Assembly (NCBI RefSeq): GCF_005937185.1
Contig: NZ_VCNI01000002.1
Location: forward strand, 992,001-1,056,000
Direction: 5' to 3'
DNA: 64,000 nucleotides
Source: Flagellimonas algicola
GTDB taxonomy: Bacteria > Bacteroidota > Bacteroidia > Flavobacteriales > Flavobacteriaceae
The notes beneath the pieces are model-generated. The model saw nothing but the letters and a program-made list of their open reading frames with translations, was not told where the DNA came from and made no database searches. Position numbers and translations under genes: made by a program. Shown piece after piece: positions 1-8,184 of the stretch. Each line of letters opens with the position of its first letter. Position 1 is the stretch's first letter.

Positions 1-34
1 TTCGGAACAAGAGAAGATATAAACGATAGCCGAA

Positions 35-463
35 ATGGCAGCAAAAAGGTACACCATGTGGATTTTGTTGTATGGATTCTTCTTTGTTCTAGGTTTGATT
101 CTGGCCTCTGTTGCAGCGCAGCAATATCAGAAGACCCAAAAATTGCTTGAAGAAGGCATTAGGACAACGGCTGTGGTCACTTCGCTTTTGACCAACAGTG
201 ATAGCGATGGCAATACGTATACCCCAGTTTTTGAGTTCAAGGACCGATCCAACACCACCCAAACCTATAAAAGCCCAATTAGCTCCAGTCCGCCGGCGTA
301 TCGTGTGGGAGATAAAGTGAAAATAGTCTATGACCGTAGTGATAGCACCAATGTAAAAACGGTTAATTTCTGGGGGCTCTATCGAGTCAGCGTCATCCTT
401 TTCATGATTGCGTCGCCCCTGTTGGTCATAGGAGGCAGCTATTTGCTTTACACCTACAGATAA
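35..463 (+). CDS. DUF3592-type membrane protein
   Basis: A 142-residue protein with two membrane segments (about residues 9-28 and 118-138) bracketing a soluble beta-rich part of roughly 85 residues that contains 'GDKVKIVYDRSD'. This TM-domain-TM layout and the 'vG..v.v.Yd' motif are typical of DUF3592 proteins, whose function is not established. The domain probably lies outside the inner membrane. It ends 34 bases before the LpxH-like gene on the same strand, so the two may be cotranscribed. The 34 bases before it may hold the tail of an upstream gene (stops at about 20 or 27 in two frames), but that cannot be decided here. Family call is fairly confident; role unknown. Confidence 0.75.
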   Translation: MAAKRYTMWILLYGFFFVLGLILASVAAQQYQKTQKLLEEGIRTTAVVTSLLTNSDSDGNTYTPVFEFKDRSNTTQTYKSPISSSPPAYRVGDKVKIVYDRSDSTNVKTVNFWGLYRVSVILFMIASPLLVIGGSYLLYTYR

Positions 464-497
464 GTTTCCGCTCAGTTATTGGTTATCTTTAACCCCA

Positions 498-1265
498 ATG
501 AAAAACCTAGTAGTACCAGAAGGAAAGAAAGTCTATTTTGCCAGTGACAATCACTTGGGAGCACCCACCAACGAAGACAGTATGCCCAGGGAAAAAAAAT
601 TCGTGGATTGGCTGGACTCCATTAAGCAGGATGCGGCAGCCATTTTTCTAATGGGGGACCTCTTTGATTTTTGGTTTGAATATAAGACCGTAGTCCCAAA
701 AGGGTTTACCAGAACACTTGGCAAGCTGGCGGAACTTTCGGATATGGGTATCCAAATCACCTATTTTGTGGGCAATCATGACCTTTGGATGAATGGGTAT
801 TTTGAGGAAGAACTAAACATTCCGGTCTACCACAAACCCCAGCAGTTTTTAATCAATAACACTTCTTTTTTTATTGGTCATGGCGACGGCTTGGGTCCTG
901 ATGACAAGGGCTTCAAGCGGATGAAAAAAGTCTTTACCAACCCATTTGCCAAATGGTTGTTCAGATGGCTTCATCCAGATTTGGGTGTTCGTTTGGGAAA
1001 GCATCTTTCGGTCAACAATAAAATTATCTCAGGGGATGCGGATGCCAAGTTTCTGGGAGAAGACAAAGAATGGTTAGTGCTCTATGCCAAACGCAAGTTA
1101 GAACAACAGCATTACGACCATTTCATTTTTGGGCATAGACATCTTCCAATGGAAATCAAGCTCAATGAAAAGTCAACTTATACGAACCTAGGGGATTGGA
1201 TATCTTATTTTACCTATGCGGTATTTGATGGAGAGAAGCTGTTCTTAACCAAACTTCAGGATTAG
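498..1265 (+). CDS. lpxH: UDP-2,3-diacylglucosamine diphosphatase-like metallophosphoesterase (LpxH family)
   Basis: A 255-residue calcineurin-type phosphoesterase. Metal-binding motifs appear in family order: D17-N-H19, GD at 53-54 within 'MGDLFDFWFEY', GNHD at 92-95, a GHGDG block near residue 130 and GHRH near residue 213. The length and the 'DLFDFW' signature fit LpxH, which cleaves UDP-2,3-diacylglucosamine to lipid X and UMP in lipid A synthesis at the inner face of the cytoplasmic membrane. Family membership is clear; the exact reaction is inferred. The gene is tail-to-tail with the MFS gene, the two stop codons overlapping by 4 bases, so there is no room for a separate terminator. Confidence 0.85.
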   Translation: MKNLVVPEGKKVYFASDNHLGAPTNEDSMPREKKFVDWLDSIKQDAAAIFLMGDLFDFWFEYKTVVPKGFTRTLGKLAELSDMGIQITYFVGNHDLWMNGYFEEELNIPVYHKPQQFLINNTSFFIGHGDGLGPDDKGFKRMKKVFTNPFAKWLFRWLHPDLGVRLGKHLSVNNKIISGDADAKFLGEDKEWLVLYAKRKLEQQHYDHFIFGHRHLPMEIKLNEKSTYTNLGDWISYFTYAVFDGEKLFLTKLQD

Positions 1266-2533
1266 TCCTTTTCGTGCTCAGCGATGTCTTTGGACAAATC
1301 CAATCGCCTAAAGCTTGGGGAAACAATGGCGGTTGTCCCTGTGGTCAATATGGTCATAACCCCTCCAAAGACCACTGCTGTTACCGTTCCTAAAAGCTTG
1401 GCCGCCAACCCACTCTCAAAAGCACCCAATTCATTGGAGGAACCTACAAAAATGGAATTGACCGAAGCGACACGCCCACGCATGTTATCAGGAGTTTTTA
1501 ATTGTAAAATGGTCTGTCTGATGATCATGGAAACCCCATCCACAGCGCCGCTTAAAAACAAGGCTGCAACAGACAGCCAAAAAGAGGTGGAAACCCCGAA
1601 AACGATAATACAGACCCCAAAAGCAAACACAGCCCACAACAATTTGCTCCCAGCGTTTTTGTGCAATGGAAATCTGGTGGACCCCAACATGGTTAGAGCA
1701 GCCCCAACAGCTGGTGCGGCCCTCAAAACACCAAATCCTTCTGAGCCCACATGCAAGATATCCTGGGCATAAATGGGAAGAAGGGCCACAGCTCCTCCAA
1801 ACAATACCGCAATCATGTCCAAGGTGAGAGCACCAAAAATGGCCTTGCTGCTAAAAACAAATTGCAGTCCATCCTTAAGACTTTGTATTACGGGTTCACC
1901 AATTTTGGGATTTAGAATGGGTTTTCTGGAAATCCGGAGGAGGAAAATGAGCGCGACCAATGAAAACCCAAAAATCAAACACATGGACCAATGCACCCCA
2001 ATCCAACCAATACTAAAACCAGCTAAAGCGGGACCCATAACTGAGGCCACCTGCCATGTGGAACTGCTCCAGGTGGCGGCATTTGGGTATATCTTTTTGG
2101 GAACAATCAATGCAATCAAGGAAAATACTGTGGGTCCAATAAATGCTCGTACCAGCCCCCCAAGAAACACCAAAAAGTAAATGGTATATAAAATAGTTCG
2201 AGAGTCCAATTGGGTTTCCAATTCGGGATCACTTATAAAAAAAAGCCCAAGACTAACTACGGAAAACGCCAAAATGCATTTGATCAACAAGTTCCGTTTT
2301 TCCTTTTGATCCACCACGTGACCTGCAAATAGGGCCATGCCAACAGCTGGAATAACTTCCATCAATCCAATGATACCAAGGGAGAGGGGATCCTTGGTCA
2401 AAGTATACACCTGCCATTCAATAACGATGAATTGCATGGACCATGCAAAAACCATAGCGAACCGCACCACCAAAAAAATATTGAATTCTTTGAATCGGAG
2501 CGCCGCGTAGGGGTCAATGGCGTTTTTGGTCAT
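1262..2533 (-). CDS. MFS transporter (EntS-like, MFS_3)
   Basis: A 423-residue protein with about 12 hydrophobic segments and the arrangement of the EntS/MFS_3 branch of the major facilitator superfamily: 'EWQVYTLTKDPLSLGIIGL' near the N-terminus, then a cytoplasmic loop 2-3 basic motif (GHVVDQKEKRNLL, about residues 71-83), and a second half that repeats the pattern with 'DNMRGRVASVNSIF'. EntS-type members export siderophores or small hydrophobic compounds across the inner membrane. No siderophore genes are nearby, so the substrate is open. It starts 3 bases after the stop of the VOC gene, so it probably forms an operon with recJ and that gene. Confidence 0.85.
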   Translation of the reverse strand: MTKNAIDPYAALRFKEFNIFLVVRFAMVFAWSMQFIVIEWQVYTLTKDPLSLGIIGLMEVIPAVGMALFAGHVVDQKEKRNLLIKCILAFSVVSLGLFFISDPELETQLDSRTILYTIYFLVFLGGLVRAFIGPTVFSLIALIVPKKIYPNAATWSSSTWQVASVMGPALAGFSIGWIGVHWSMCLIFGFSLVALIFLLRISRKPILNPKIGEPVIQSLKDGLQFVFSSKAIFGALTLDMIAVLFGGAVALLPIYAQDILHVGSEGFGVLRAAPAVGAALTMLGSTRFPLHKNAGSKLLWAVFAFGVCIIVFGVSTSFWLSVAALFLSGAVDGVSMIIRQTILQLKTPDNMRGRVASVNSIFVGSSNELGAFESGLAAKLLGTVTAVVFGGVMTILTTGTTAIVSPSFRRLDLSKDIAEHEKD

Positions 2534-2536
2534 AGG

Positions 2537-2923
2537 TTAGGTTGTAATCTCTATTCGGTTGCCTTCAGGATCCAAAGTTACACTTTCATAGTAACCATCA
2601 CCCGTGGTTCTAGGTTCACCAATTATTGCGTGCCCATCCTTTCTAAGTTCTTCGGTAAGCGCATTTACTTTTTCCTTAGAGCCCACAGATACGGCAAAAT
2701 GAACCAAGCCCAACCGCTCCAAATCCTGACCCACCAGGTTTGGGATCTCAGGATTGTGCATCAATTCCAAGCGTGCGCCATTGGAAAAGCTTAGAAAATA
2801 AGAGGAAAAGTTTTTCTTTGGGTTGGTATATAATTCACCCCGCTGTGCCCCAAAGTACTTTTCGTAGTATGCACAGCTAGATTCCAAATTTGTGACCCAT
2901 AAGGCCAAATGTTCTATTCTCAT
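2537..2923 (-). CDS. VOC family (glyoxalase-like) protein
   Basis: A 128-residue vicinal oxygen chelate protein with two beta-alpha-beta-beta-beta modules: it begins 'MRIEHLALWVTNLE' and the second module has 'GLVHFAVSV' and 'DPEGNRIEI'. Candidate metal ligands are the first-module His (about 5), Glu at 'RLELMH', the second-module His at 'LVHFAV' and the final Glu of 'NRIEI', the usual glyoxalase I pattern. The start chosen is the ATG that overlaps the recJ stop as ATGA; a longer reading would run 15 codons into recJ and lacks family similarity. The coupled overlap suggests translational linkage with recJ. The substrate cannot be told from sequence. Confidence 0.82.
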   Translation of the reverse strand: MRIEHLALWVTNLESSCAYYEKYFGAQRGELYTNPKKNFSSYFLSFSNGARLELMHNPEIPNLVGQDLERLGLVHFAVSVGSKEKVNALTEELRKDGHAIIGEPRTTGDGYYESVTLDPEGNRIEITT

Positions 2924-4623
2924 CGGAGATCTCGTAACTTCAGTTGTAGGCTTACCTGCCCGTTCCACTCATTTTCTTCCAAAGAAAATACCGCATTAAA
3001 AATACTTTTGTTTTTAACCTTGTCCAATCGGTAACCCAAGTTAAATCCTATAGCACCATATGACTTTTCAATACCACTCAGCTGGTTGGCTGACTTAACC
3101 TTAAGTTTTAAGTGCTTTTCGTCTTCACCTACCCCTTTGGCATATCCGGTATCCATTAGTTTTTCAGCCATAAAAACAGGCGTCATGTTTCCAGGACCAA
3201 AGGGAGCAAATTGTTTTAGGATACGCATTAATCTTGGACTTATTTGATTCAGGTCAATCTGAGCATCTATGGAAAGTTCGGGTTCCAACAGCTTTGGGTT
3301 AATGGTTTCCGACACCACTTTTTCTAAATGGGTTTTGAAGTTTTTGTACTGTTCTTCCGAGAGTGTCAACCCTGCGGCATATTTGTGCCCTCCAAATTGT
3401 TCCAAATATTCTGAGCATGCTTCCAGGGCATTGTACACATCAAATCCCTTTACGGATCGTGCGGAAGCCGCTAGTTTGTCCCCACTTTTGGTAAAAACCA
3501 AGGTGGGTCGGTAGTAGGTTTCAATTAGTCGGGATGCTACAATACCAATGACTCCTTTGTGCCAGCTTTCATGGAATACTACCGTGGTAAATTGATCCTC
3601 CTCACCATGGTTTCGAATTTGTTCCAAGGCTTCTTCTGTAATCTTTTTGTCCAGATTTTTCCGATCGGCATTGTACTCCTCTATTTCCGAAGCGAACTGT
3701 CTGGCAATATCCAAATCCGTTTCTACCAATAGGTTTACGGCATGTTGCCCGTGTTTCATTCGCCCTGCGGCATTTATTCTAGGGGCAATGATAAAAACCA
3801 CATCCGTAATGGATAAGGAATTCTTGTTGATGCGCTCAATGATGGCCTTAAAACCTGTTCTTGGATTGTTGTTTATGACCTGAAGTCCAAAGAAAGCCAA
3901 CACTCTATTTTCCTCGGTAATTGGAACAATATCTGCACCAATGGCAGTGGCCACCAAGTCCAGATAGGGAAGAAGGTCTTCGGTTTTCAATCCTTGTTTG
4001 GAGGCCAAAGCTTGAATCAGTTTAAATCCGACCCCGCAGCCACAGAGTTCTTTATAGGGGTATTCGCAATCCTCTCGTTTTGGATCCAGAATTGCTACAG
4101 CTTCCGGCAGTCTATCACCAGGTCTATGGTGATCACAAATGATGAAATCAACTCCCTTTTCCTTGGCATATTTGACCTGTTCAATGGCTTTTACCCCACA
4201 ATCCAAAGCAATAATCAAGGAAATGTCATTGTCCGCTGCAAAATCTATCCCCTTTATCGAGACCCCATAGCCTTCAGAATAACGATCAGGGATATAGGTG
4301 GCTACGTTGGGATAATTTTGCAAAAGATAAGATGATACCAAGGCCACCGCGGTGATTCCATCCACATCATAATCGCCATAAACTAATATGTTTTCATTGT
4401 TTTCAATGGCAAATTCAATTCGTTCAACTGCTTTGTCCATATCCCGCATAAGAAATGGATTGTGCAAGTGTTCCAATTCAGGGCGGAAAAAGGTTTTGGC
4501 CTCTTCATAAGTAGAGATTCCTCTTTGGGCCAGTAAATGTGCCACCAACGGTTCTACCCTTAATTCTTTGGTCAGGTGTTCGATTGTTTCAGGGTCAGGT
4601 GTAGGTTTTATGGTCCAGCGCAT
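2920..4623 (-). CDS. recJ: single-stranded-DNA-specific exonuclease RecJ
   Basis: A 567-residue DHH-superfamily exonuclease that degrades ssDNA 5' to 3' in recombination and mismatch repair. Motifs in order: 'VYGDYDVDGITA' (motif I, DYDVDG), 'IALDCG', 'ICDHHRPG' (the DHH), a 'DLVATAIGADIVPI' segment, the DHHA1 domain with 'GGHKYAAGL', and a C-terminal OB-like part rich in beta strands. Length is normal for Bacteroidota RecJ. I prefer the ATG giving MRWTIKP over the one 7 codons upstream because the extra residues (NLNFAF) are outside the family's conserved start. It heads the recJ-VOC-MFS series on the minus strand. Confidence 0.95.
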   Translation of the reverse strand: MRWTIKPTPDPETIEHLTKELRVEPLVAHLLAQRGISTYEEAKTFFRPELEHLHNPFLMRDMDKAVERIEFAIENNENILVYGDYDVDGITAVALVSSYLLQNYPNVATYIPDRYSEGYGVSIKGIDFAADNDISLIIALDCGVKAIEQVKYAKEKGVDFIICDHHRPGDRLPEAVAILDPKREDCEYPYKELCGCGVGFKLIQALASKQGLKTEDLLPYLDLVATAIGADIVPITEENRVLAFFGLQVINNNPRTGFKAIIERINKNSLSITDVVFIIAPRINAAGRMKHGQHAVNLLVETDLDIARQFASEIEEYNADRKNLDKKITEEALEQIRNHGEEDQFTTVVFHESWHKGVIGIVASRLIETYYRPTLVFTKSGDKLAASARSVKGFDVYNALEACSEYLEQFGGHKYAAGLTLSEEQYKNFKTHLEKVVSETINPKLLEPELSIDAQIDLNQISPRLMRILKQFAPFGPGNMTPVFMAEKLMDTGYAKGVGEDEKHLKLKVKSANQLSGIEKSYGAIGFNLGYRLDKVKNKSIFNAVFSLEENEWNGQVSLQLKLRDLR

Positions 4624-4659
4624 AAAGGCAAAGTTCAAGTTCAAAAATCAAGTGCAGGT

Positions 4660-5013
4660 TCAAGGTGTTTTGTTTCGAATAATGGTGGAGGTAATTTTTA
4701 TCAGCTGTTCGATTTCATCTAAAAGAGTATTCTTAATAGACGTCGAACCATAATTTATTCTTTTCAAGATTTTTAAATTAACCCGTGATTCCTTCAGCTC
4801 CTTCAAAACCACCGATGCCTTATGGCAATAATCCTTGTTTGTGTAGGTGCCTTGGACTTCCCCAAAATTCAATGCGGCACTTCCTCCTGAACGAAGTAAT
4901 TGATTGCCATAATACTGGCCAGTAAAATCCGGAGGCAAATCTTTGCAAAAAAGGGCTATGTTCGCTGCTAGGCTAACAAATCTTTCCTCTAAATCAAATT
5001 TCCCATGAACCAT
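4660..5013 (-). CDS. four-helix bundle protein (23S rRNA intervening-sequence protein family)
   Basis: A 117-residue, almost entirely helical protein with the pattern of the S23/IVS-encoded four-helix bundle family: 'DLEERFVSLAANIALFCKDLP', 'YGNQLLRSGGSAALNFGEVQG', 'DYCHKASVVLKELKESRVNLKIL' and a final 'LLDEIEQLIKITSTIIRNK'. These proteins are common as solitary dispersed genes in Bacteroidota; they form pentamers in solved structures, and no biochemical role is established. Here it is not inside rRNA but sits just upstream of recJ, 36 bases away, with short repetitive 'ttcaa' runs between them, which may mark an insertion. Family call is strong; function is not. Confidence 0.85.
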   Translation of the reverse strand: MVHGKFDLEERFVSLAANIALFCKDLPPDFTGQYYGNQLLRSGGSAALNFGEVQGTYTNKDYCHKASVVLKELKESRVNLKILKRINYGSTSIKNTLLDEIEQLIKITSTIIRNKTP

Positions 5014-5087
5014 AATTCCATAGATTCGATTTTGAGGTTGACTTATGAATTAAATGTAACACAAATTTTTTGAACTTGCGCTTGTGC

Positions 5088-5510
5088 TTACTTATGATGA
5101 AAAACCGTTTTGATATCCAGTTCGGCAAATCTTCTGAACATTTCCATTACTCCACAATACTTTTCAACAGAAAGATCAATGGCCTTTTGAAGCTTTGCTT
5201 CTTTTAAGTTGCTCCCATAAAAATGGTATTCGATTACCACTTTGTCGTAGTACTTCGGATGTTCATCCGTAAGATTGGCAATGGTCTCAATTTGGAAATC
5301 ATCCACCTCCAATTTCATTTTCTTGATCAAGGAGGCCACATCCAATCCAGAGCATCCTGCCAAGGAGGATAACATAAGTGCCTTGGGCCTAAATCCTTCT
5401 CCTTTTCCGCCATCATCAGGGCCTGCATCTATTTTAAAAGTGTGTCCCGACGGGTTGTTACTTTCAAAGGCCATTTCGCCCAACCATTTGGTAGTGATAT
5501 GATTTGTCAT
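5088..5510 (-). CDS. OsmC family protein
   Basis: A 140-residue OsmC/Ohr-fold protein. It carries the N-terminal strand pattern 'TTKWLGEMAFES', a glycine-rich turn 'DAGPDDGGKGEGFRPK', the helix 'ALMLSSLAGCSGLDVASLIKK' with the conserved catalytic-type cysteine, and 'YHFYGSN' followed by 'AIDLSVEKYCGVMEMF' with the second cysteine. OsmC proteins are thiol peroxidases acting on organic hydroperoxides. The start is the ATG of MTNHITTKW; a longer frame would run through the divergent AhpD-like gene and is not plausible. It is divergent from that gene with 55 bases between, so the two peroxide-related genes may share a control region. Confidence 0.88.
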   Translation of the reverse strand: MTNHITTKWLGEMAFESNNPSGHTFKIDAGPDDGGKGEGFRPKALMLSSLAGCSGLDVASLIKKMKLEVDDFQIETIANLTDEHPKYYDKVVIEYHFYGSNLKEAKLQKAIDLSVEKYCGVMEMFRRFAELDIKTVFHHK

Positions 5511-5565
5511 GAAGTCAAATTTTTGTTTCTTGTAGCTTTCAAAAATACGATTTAAAACCGCACTT

Positions 5566-6168
5566 ATGGCATTAGTAACCCCCCTTGACCCGAACCACGA
5601 CGCAGAGACCAAAAAGCTGGCTGAATTCTTTAACGAAACCTTGGGTTTCTGTCCAAACTCGGTTTTGACCATGCAGCACCGACCTGCCATTTCAAAAGCA
5701 TTTATCAACTTGAACAAAGCGGTAATGGCCAATGAGGGTAGGGTGACCTCAGCCTTAAAACGAATGATTGCCTGGGTGAGCAGCAATGCCACTGGATGCC
5801 GTTATTGCCAAGCACATGCAATCCGAGCCGCTGAACGTTATGGGGCAGAACAAGAGCAATTGGACAATATTTGGGAATACCGAACCCACCCTGCTTTTTC
5901 GGAAGCAGAACGTGCGGCATTGGATTTTTCCTTGGCAGCCTCCCAGGTGCCCAATACGGTGAATGGGGACATTAAAGCGCGCTTATACGAGCATTGGAAT
6001 GAAGGGGAAATTGTGGAAATGCTCGGGGTGATTTCGCTGTTTGGATACCTCAACCGTTGGAACGATTCCATGGGAACCTCCATTGAAGATGGTGCCGTTG
6101 AAAGCGCGGAGCAATATTTAGGGGGAATTGGATGGGAAAAAGGAAAGCATGATGGGTCTAGATATTAG
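5566..6168 (+). CDS. carboxymuconolactone decarboxylase / AhpD-like family protein
   Basis: A 200-residue all-helical protein with the AhpD redox motif C78-R-Y-C81-Q-A-H84 in 'TGCRYCQAHAIRAAERYG', preceded by 'LKRMIAWVSSNA'. CxxC-x2-H members of this superfamily act as alkylhydroperoxidase or thiol-disulfide enzymes rather than decarboxylases. Length matches the family of peroxidase-related proteins with a C-terminal helical extension ('WNEGEIVEMLGVISLFGYLNRWND'). Divergent from osmC, which fits a peroxide-handling pair. The downstream region starts with the 43-bp repeat only two bases inside its final codons and stop. Confidence 0.85.
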   Translation: MALVTPLDPNHDAETKKLAEFFNETLGFCPNSVLTMQHRPAISKAFINLNKAVMANEGRVTSALKRMIAWVSSNATGCRYCQAHAIRAAERYGAEQEQLDNIWEYRTHPAFSEAERAALDFSLAASQVPNTVNGDIKARLYEHWNEGEIVEMLGVISLFGYLNRWNDSMGTSIEDGAVESAEQYLGGIGWEKGKHDGSRY

Positions 6169-6207
6169 ACGTTAGATTTTAGATATAAGACCGCTTCGCT
6201 TTTAGAT
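6165..6207 (+). repeat. 43-bp direct repeat, copy 1
   Basis: An AT-rich segment (TTAGACGTTAGATTTTAGAT, then ATAAGACCGCTTCGCTTTTAGAT) that recurs in the same orientation on the far side of the TPR-hydrolase gene with only four differences over 43 bases by eye. Its first bases overlap the stop codon of the AhpD-like gene. Confidence 0.8.
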
Positions 6208-6270
6208 TCTTATGATCAAGCATAATTATGGCTAAGTTTGGGAGAGGACTGTAACAATCAATGAATTACA

Positions 6271-7827
6271 ATGTCTTTTTTGAAACACTATCCTGTCATG
6301 CTATTACGAATTGCTCTTATTCTAATCCTATTTCAGGCCAACCAAATACTCGGTCAGACTTCATTTAAGCAAATAGACCTCAACAATGGAAAGCACAAAG
6401 TAGGGTTTCTCCATTATACTACGGCTGATAGCACCAGAACCTATAGTAAAATCTACGATTATAGCAACGCTAAACTAGCCAGACCAATTCCCATAAGTAT
6501 TTGGTATCCGGCAAATCAAAATGAAGATGAACCCTCCCCGCTAAAGGTTCTGGATTACCTTTCAATTTTAAAGGAAGAAGAGGAATGGGAACACCTTCCA
6601 GATGAGCAAATATTGAATTGGTTTTCTTATGCCAACACCCCAGCCAATCAGAAACACCTAAAAGAAAAATCAAGCGCTTACCCCAATGTATCATTTGCCA
6701 AGGGCAAATTCCCAGTGGTGGTCTATGCCCCAAGTTTCCAGGCCTCATCTATAGAGAACTTCGCACTTTGCGAATATCTGGCCAGTCATGGTTACATTGT
6801 GATAGCAAGCCCCAGCCGTGGAACCGAAAATCGATGGTTTAGCAATAACAACCCTAAGGAAATGGAAACCCAAGCCAGGGATGTGGAGTTTTTAATAAAG
6901 GAGATTTCCAAATTCCCGCAGGCCAATATGGACAACATTTCGGTGATGGGATTTAGCTTTGGTGGTCTGGCCAACATCCTTGCGCAAACAAGGAACAAAA
7001 ACATTAAAGCAGTTGTAAGTCTGGATGGAACGGAAAGGTATCAGTATGCACTGCTAACAAAATCTCCATTCTTCAATGCCAGCAGAATAAATGTCCCATA
7101 CATCCATATGGCTCAAAAGGACATTCCAGACATCGTACTTAAAGAAGATAATATTGATGCCGAGCTAAATACCATATTCGATTTGTATGACAACATATCC
7201 AACAGCAGGGCGTACCGGTTAAAATTTCATAATCTGACCCACTCCTATTTTAGTACGCTTGGGGTGCTTTTTCAGCATAGGGATACAAGGCAAGATAAAA
7301 GTGATGCTGAAATTATGCAATCCTATAAATGGGTTTCTGTTTATGCCTTAAACTTTTTAAATGCCTTTTTAAAGAATGACGATGTCGCTTTGGCCTTCAT
7401 CCAAAACAAACCTTCCGAGAACGGAATTGAAAACGGATTGATGTCCCATAAGTTCAAAGAACCTAAGCCGGAATCCTTCTCCTTTCAGGATTTTAATGAT
7501 CTAGCGTCAAAGCAGCACTATGAAAACCTGTACGAGCTCTATCAATCCTTGAAGTGGACGCATCCATCCCTGGCACTTGCAGAGGGAAACCTAAATACAC
7601 TGGGAATGCAGTTGGTTTTTAATCCTGAAACTTCGGGGCAGGGCATAAATGTCTTCTTGCTGGCCGCGAAATTGTATCCCAATTCCGCCAATTTATTTGA
7701 TAGTTTGGCCGAAGGCTACCTGTTTATAGGGAACAAGGAAAAAGCCATTGAAAGTTTTGAAAAATCGCTGGAATTAAATGCCCAAAACCAAAATGCGGTT
7801 GAGCGATTAAAACAGCTCAAGGAATAG
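6271..7827 (+). CDS. secreted alpha/beta-hydrolase with C-terminal TPR
   Basis: A 518-residue protein with an N-terminal signal peptide (hydrophobic residues about 9-27, ending near 'ANQILGQT'). Residues about 60-360 form an alpha/beta-hydrolase of the dienelactone-hydrolase/PAF-acetylhydrolase-like kind: 'FPVVVYAPSF', 'LASHGYIVIASPSRG', and the nucleophile elbow GFS229FGG; a candidate acid is Asp in 'VVSLDGTERY' or later, and His in 'FHNLTHSYFS'. The last 45 residues are one TPR ('NSANLFDSLAEGYLFIGNKEKAIESFEKSLELNAQNQ') preceded by helical segments that may be further degenerate TPRs. Probably periplasmic esterase-like; substrate unknown. The gene is bracketed by two copies of a 43-bp direct repeat. 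Confidence 0.75.
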   Translation: MSFLKHYPVMLLRIALILILFQANQILGQTSFKQIDLNNGKHKVGFLHYTTADSTRTYSKIYDYSNAKLARPIPISIWYPANQNEDEPSPLKVLDYLSILKEEEEWEHLPDEQILNWFSYANTPANQKHLKEKSSAYPNVSFAKGKFPVVVYAPSFQASSIENFALCEYLASHGYIVIASPSRGTENRWFSNNNPKEMETQARDVEFLIKEISKFPQANMDNISVMGFSFGGLANILAQTRNKNIKAVVSLDGTERYQYALLTKSPFFNASRINVPYIHMAQKDIPDIVLKEDNIDAELNTIFDLYDNISNSRAYRLKFHNLTHSYFSTLGVLFQHRDTRQDKSDAEIMQSYKWVSVYALNFLNAFLKNDDVALAFIQNKPSENGIENGLMSHKFKEPKPESFSFQDFNDLASKQHYENLYELYQSLKWTHPSLALAEGNLNTLGMQLVFNPETSGQGINVFLLAAKLYPNSANLFDSLAEGYLFIGNKEKAIESFEKSLELNAQNQNAVERLKQLKE

Positions 7828-7870
7828 CGGTGAATTGGTTGGAAAAAGAGAAACACGGCGAATCTCAATG

Positions 7871-7913
7871 TTAGACATTAGATTTTAGAGACAAGACCGC
7901 TTCGCTTTTAGAT
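7871..7913 (+). repeat. 43-bp direct repeat, copy 2
   Basis: Same orientation as the copy at 6165; begins TTAGACATTAGATTTTAGAG and ends GCTTCGCTTTTAGAT. With copy 1 it brackets the hydrolase gene. Short AT-rich repeats like this are dispersed in many Flavobacteriaceae genomes, so bracketing may be chance. Confidence 0.8.
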
Positions 7914-7974
7914 ATTACTCCCCTGTTGTAGTTTGATGAAATTCATCAGTTTGAGTTTCCCGAACAGGGTTCGG

Positions 7975-8061
7975 GATGTATCGAAAACAAGAATTTCAAC
8001 TCAACCGCAGTTCTCGATAAGATTTTTCGTTCCTCAAAATCACTCGAACTGACGTTTTGGG
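7975..8061. repeat. partial copy of palindromic (MITE-like) element
   Basis: Contains the element's right terminus ACTCGAACTGACG followed by TTTTGG, and internal 'gtatcgaaaac ... ttctcgata' arms, matching the right half of the intact element downstream of the Crp/Fnr gene at 10801-10975. The left terminus is missing or degenerate. Confidence 0.6.
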
Positions 8062-8184
8062 TTAGAATCCAATGCAGGTACTGAAATCTGATCTCAGATT
8101 TCTGAAAGCGCTATTTCTTGATTTGTATCAACATTTATTGGCCCAACTTGCCTGAACTTTGTTGGTATCAAAAGACGAACAGTT

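Larger units (their letters stand above)
7828..8184. other. 357-bp intergenic region made of dispersed repeats
   Basis: No gene is supported here. It holds copy 2 of the 43-bp repeat, then a partial copy of the palindromic element found whole at 10801-10975, then about 120 bases leading to the DinB-like gene with a small inverted repeat 'gaaatctga/tcagatttc' near 8081-8103. Repeats take up about half of it. Confidence 0.6.

Noticed and set aside
5088..5792. OsmC starting 94 codons further upstream
   Set aside because: That part lies antisense to the AhpD-like gene and has no OsmC similarity; MTNHITTKW fits the family.
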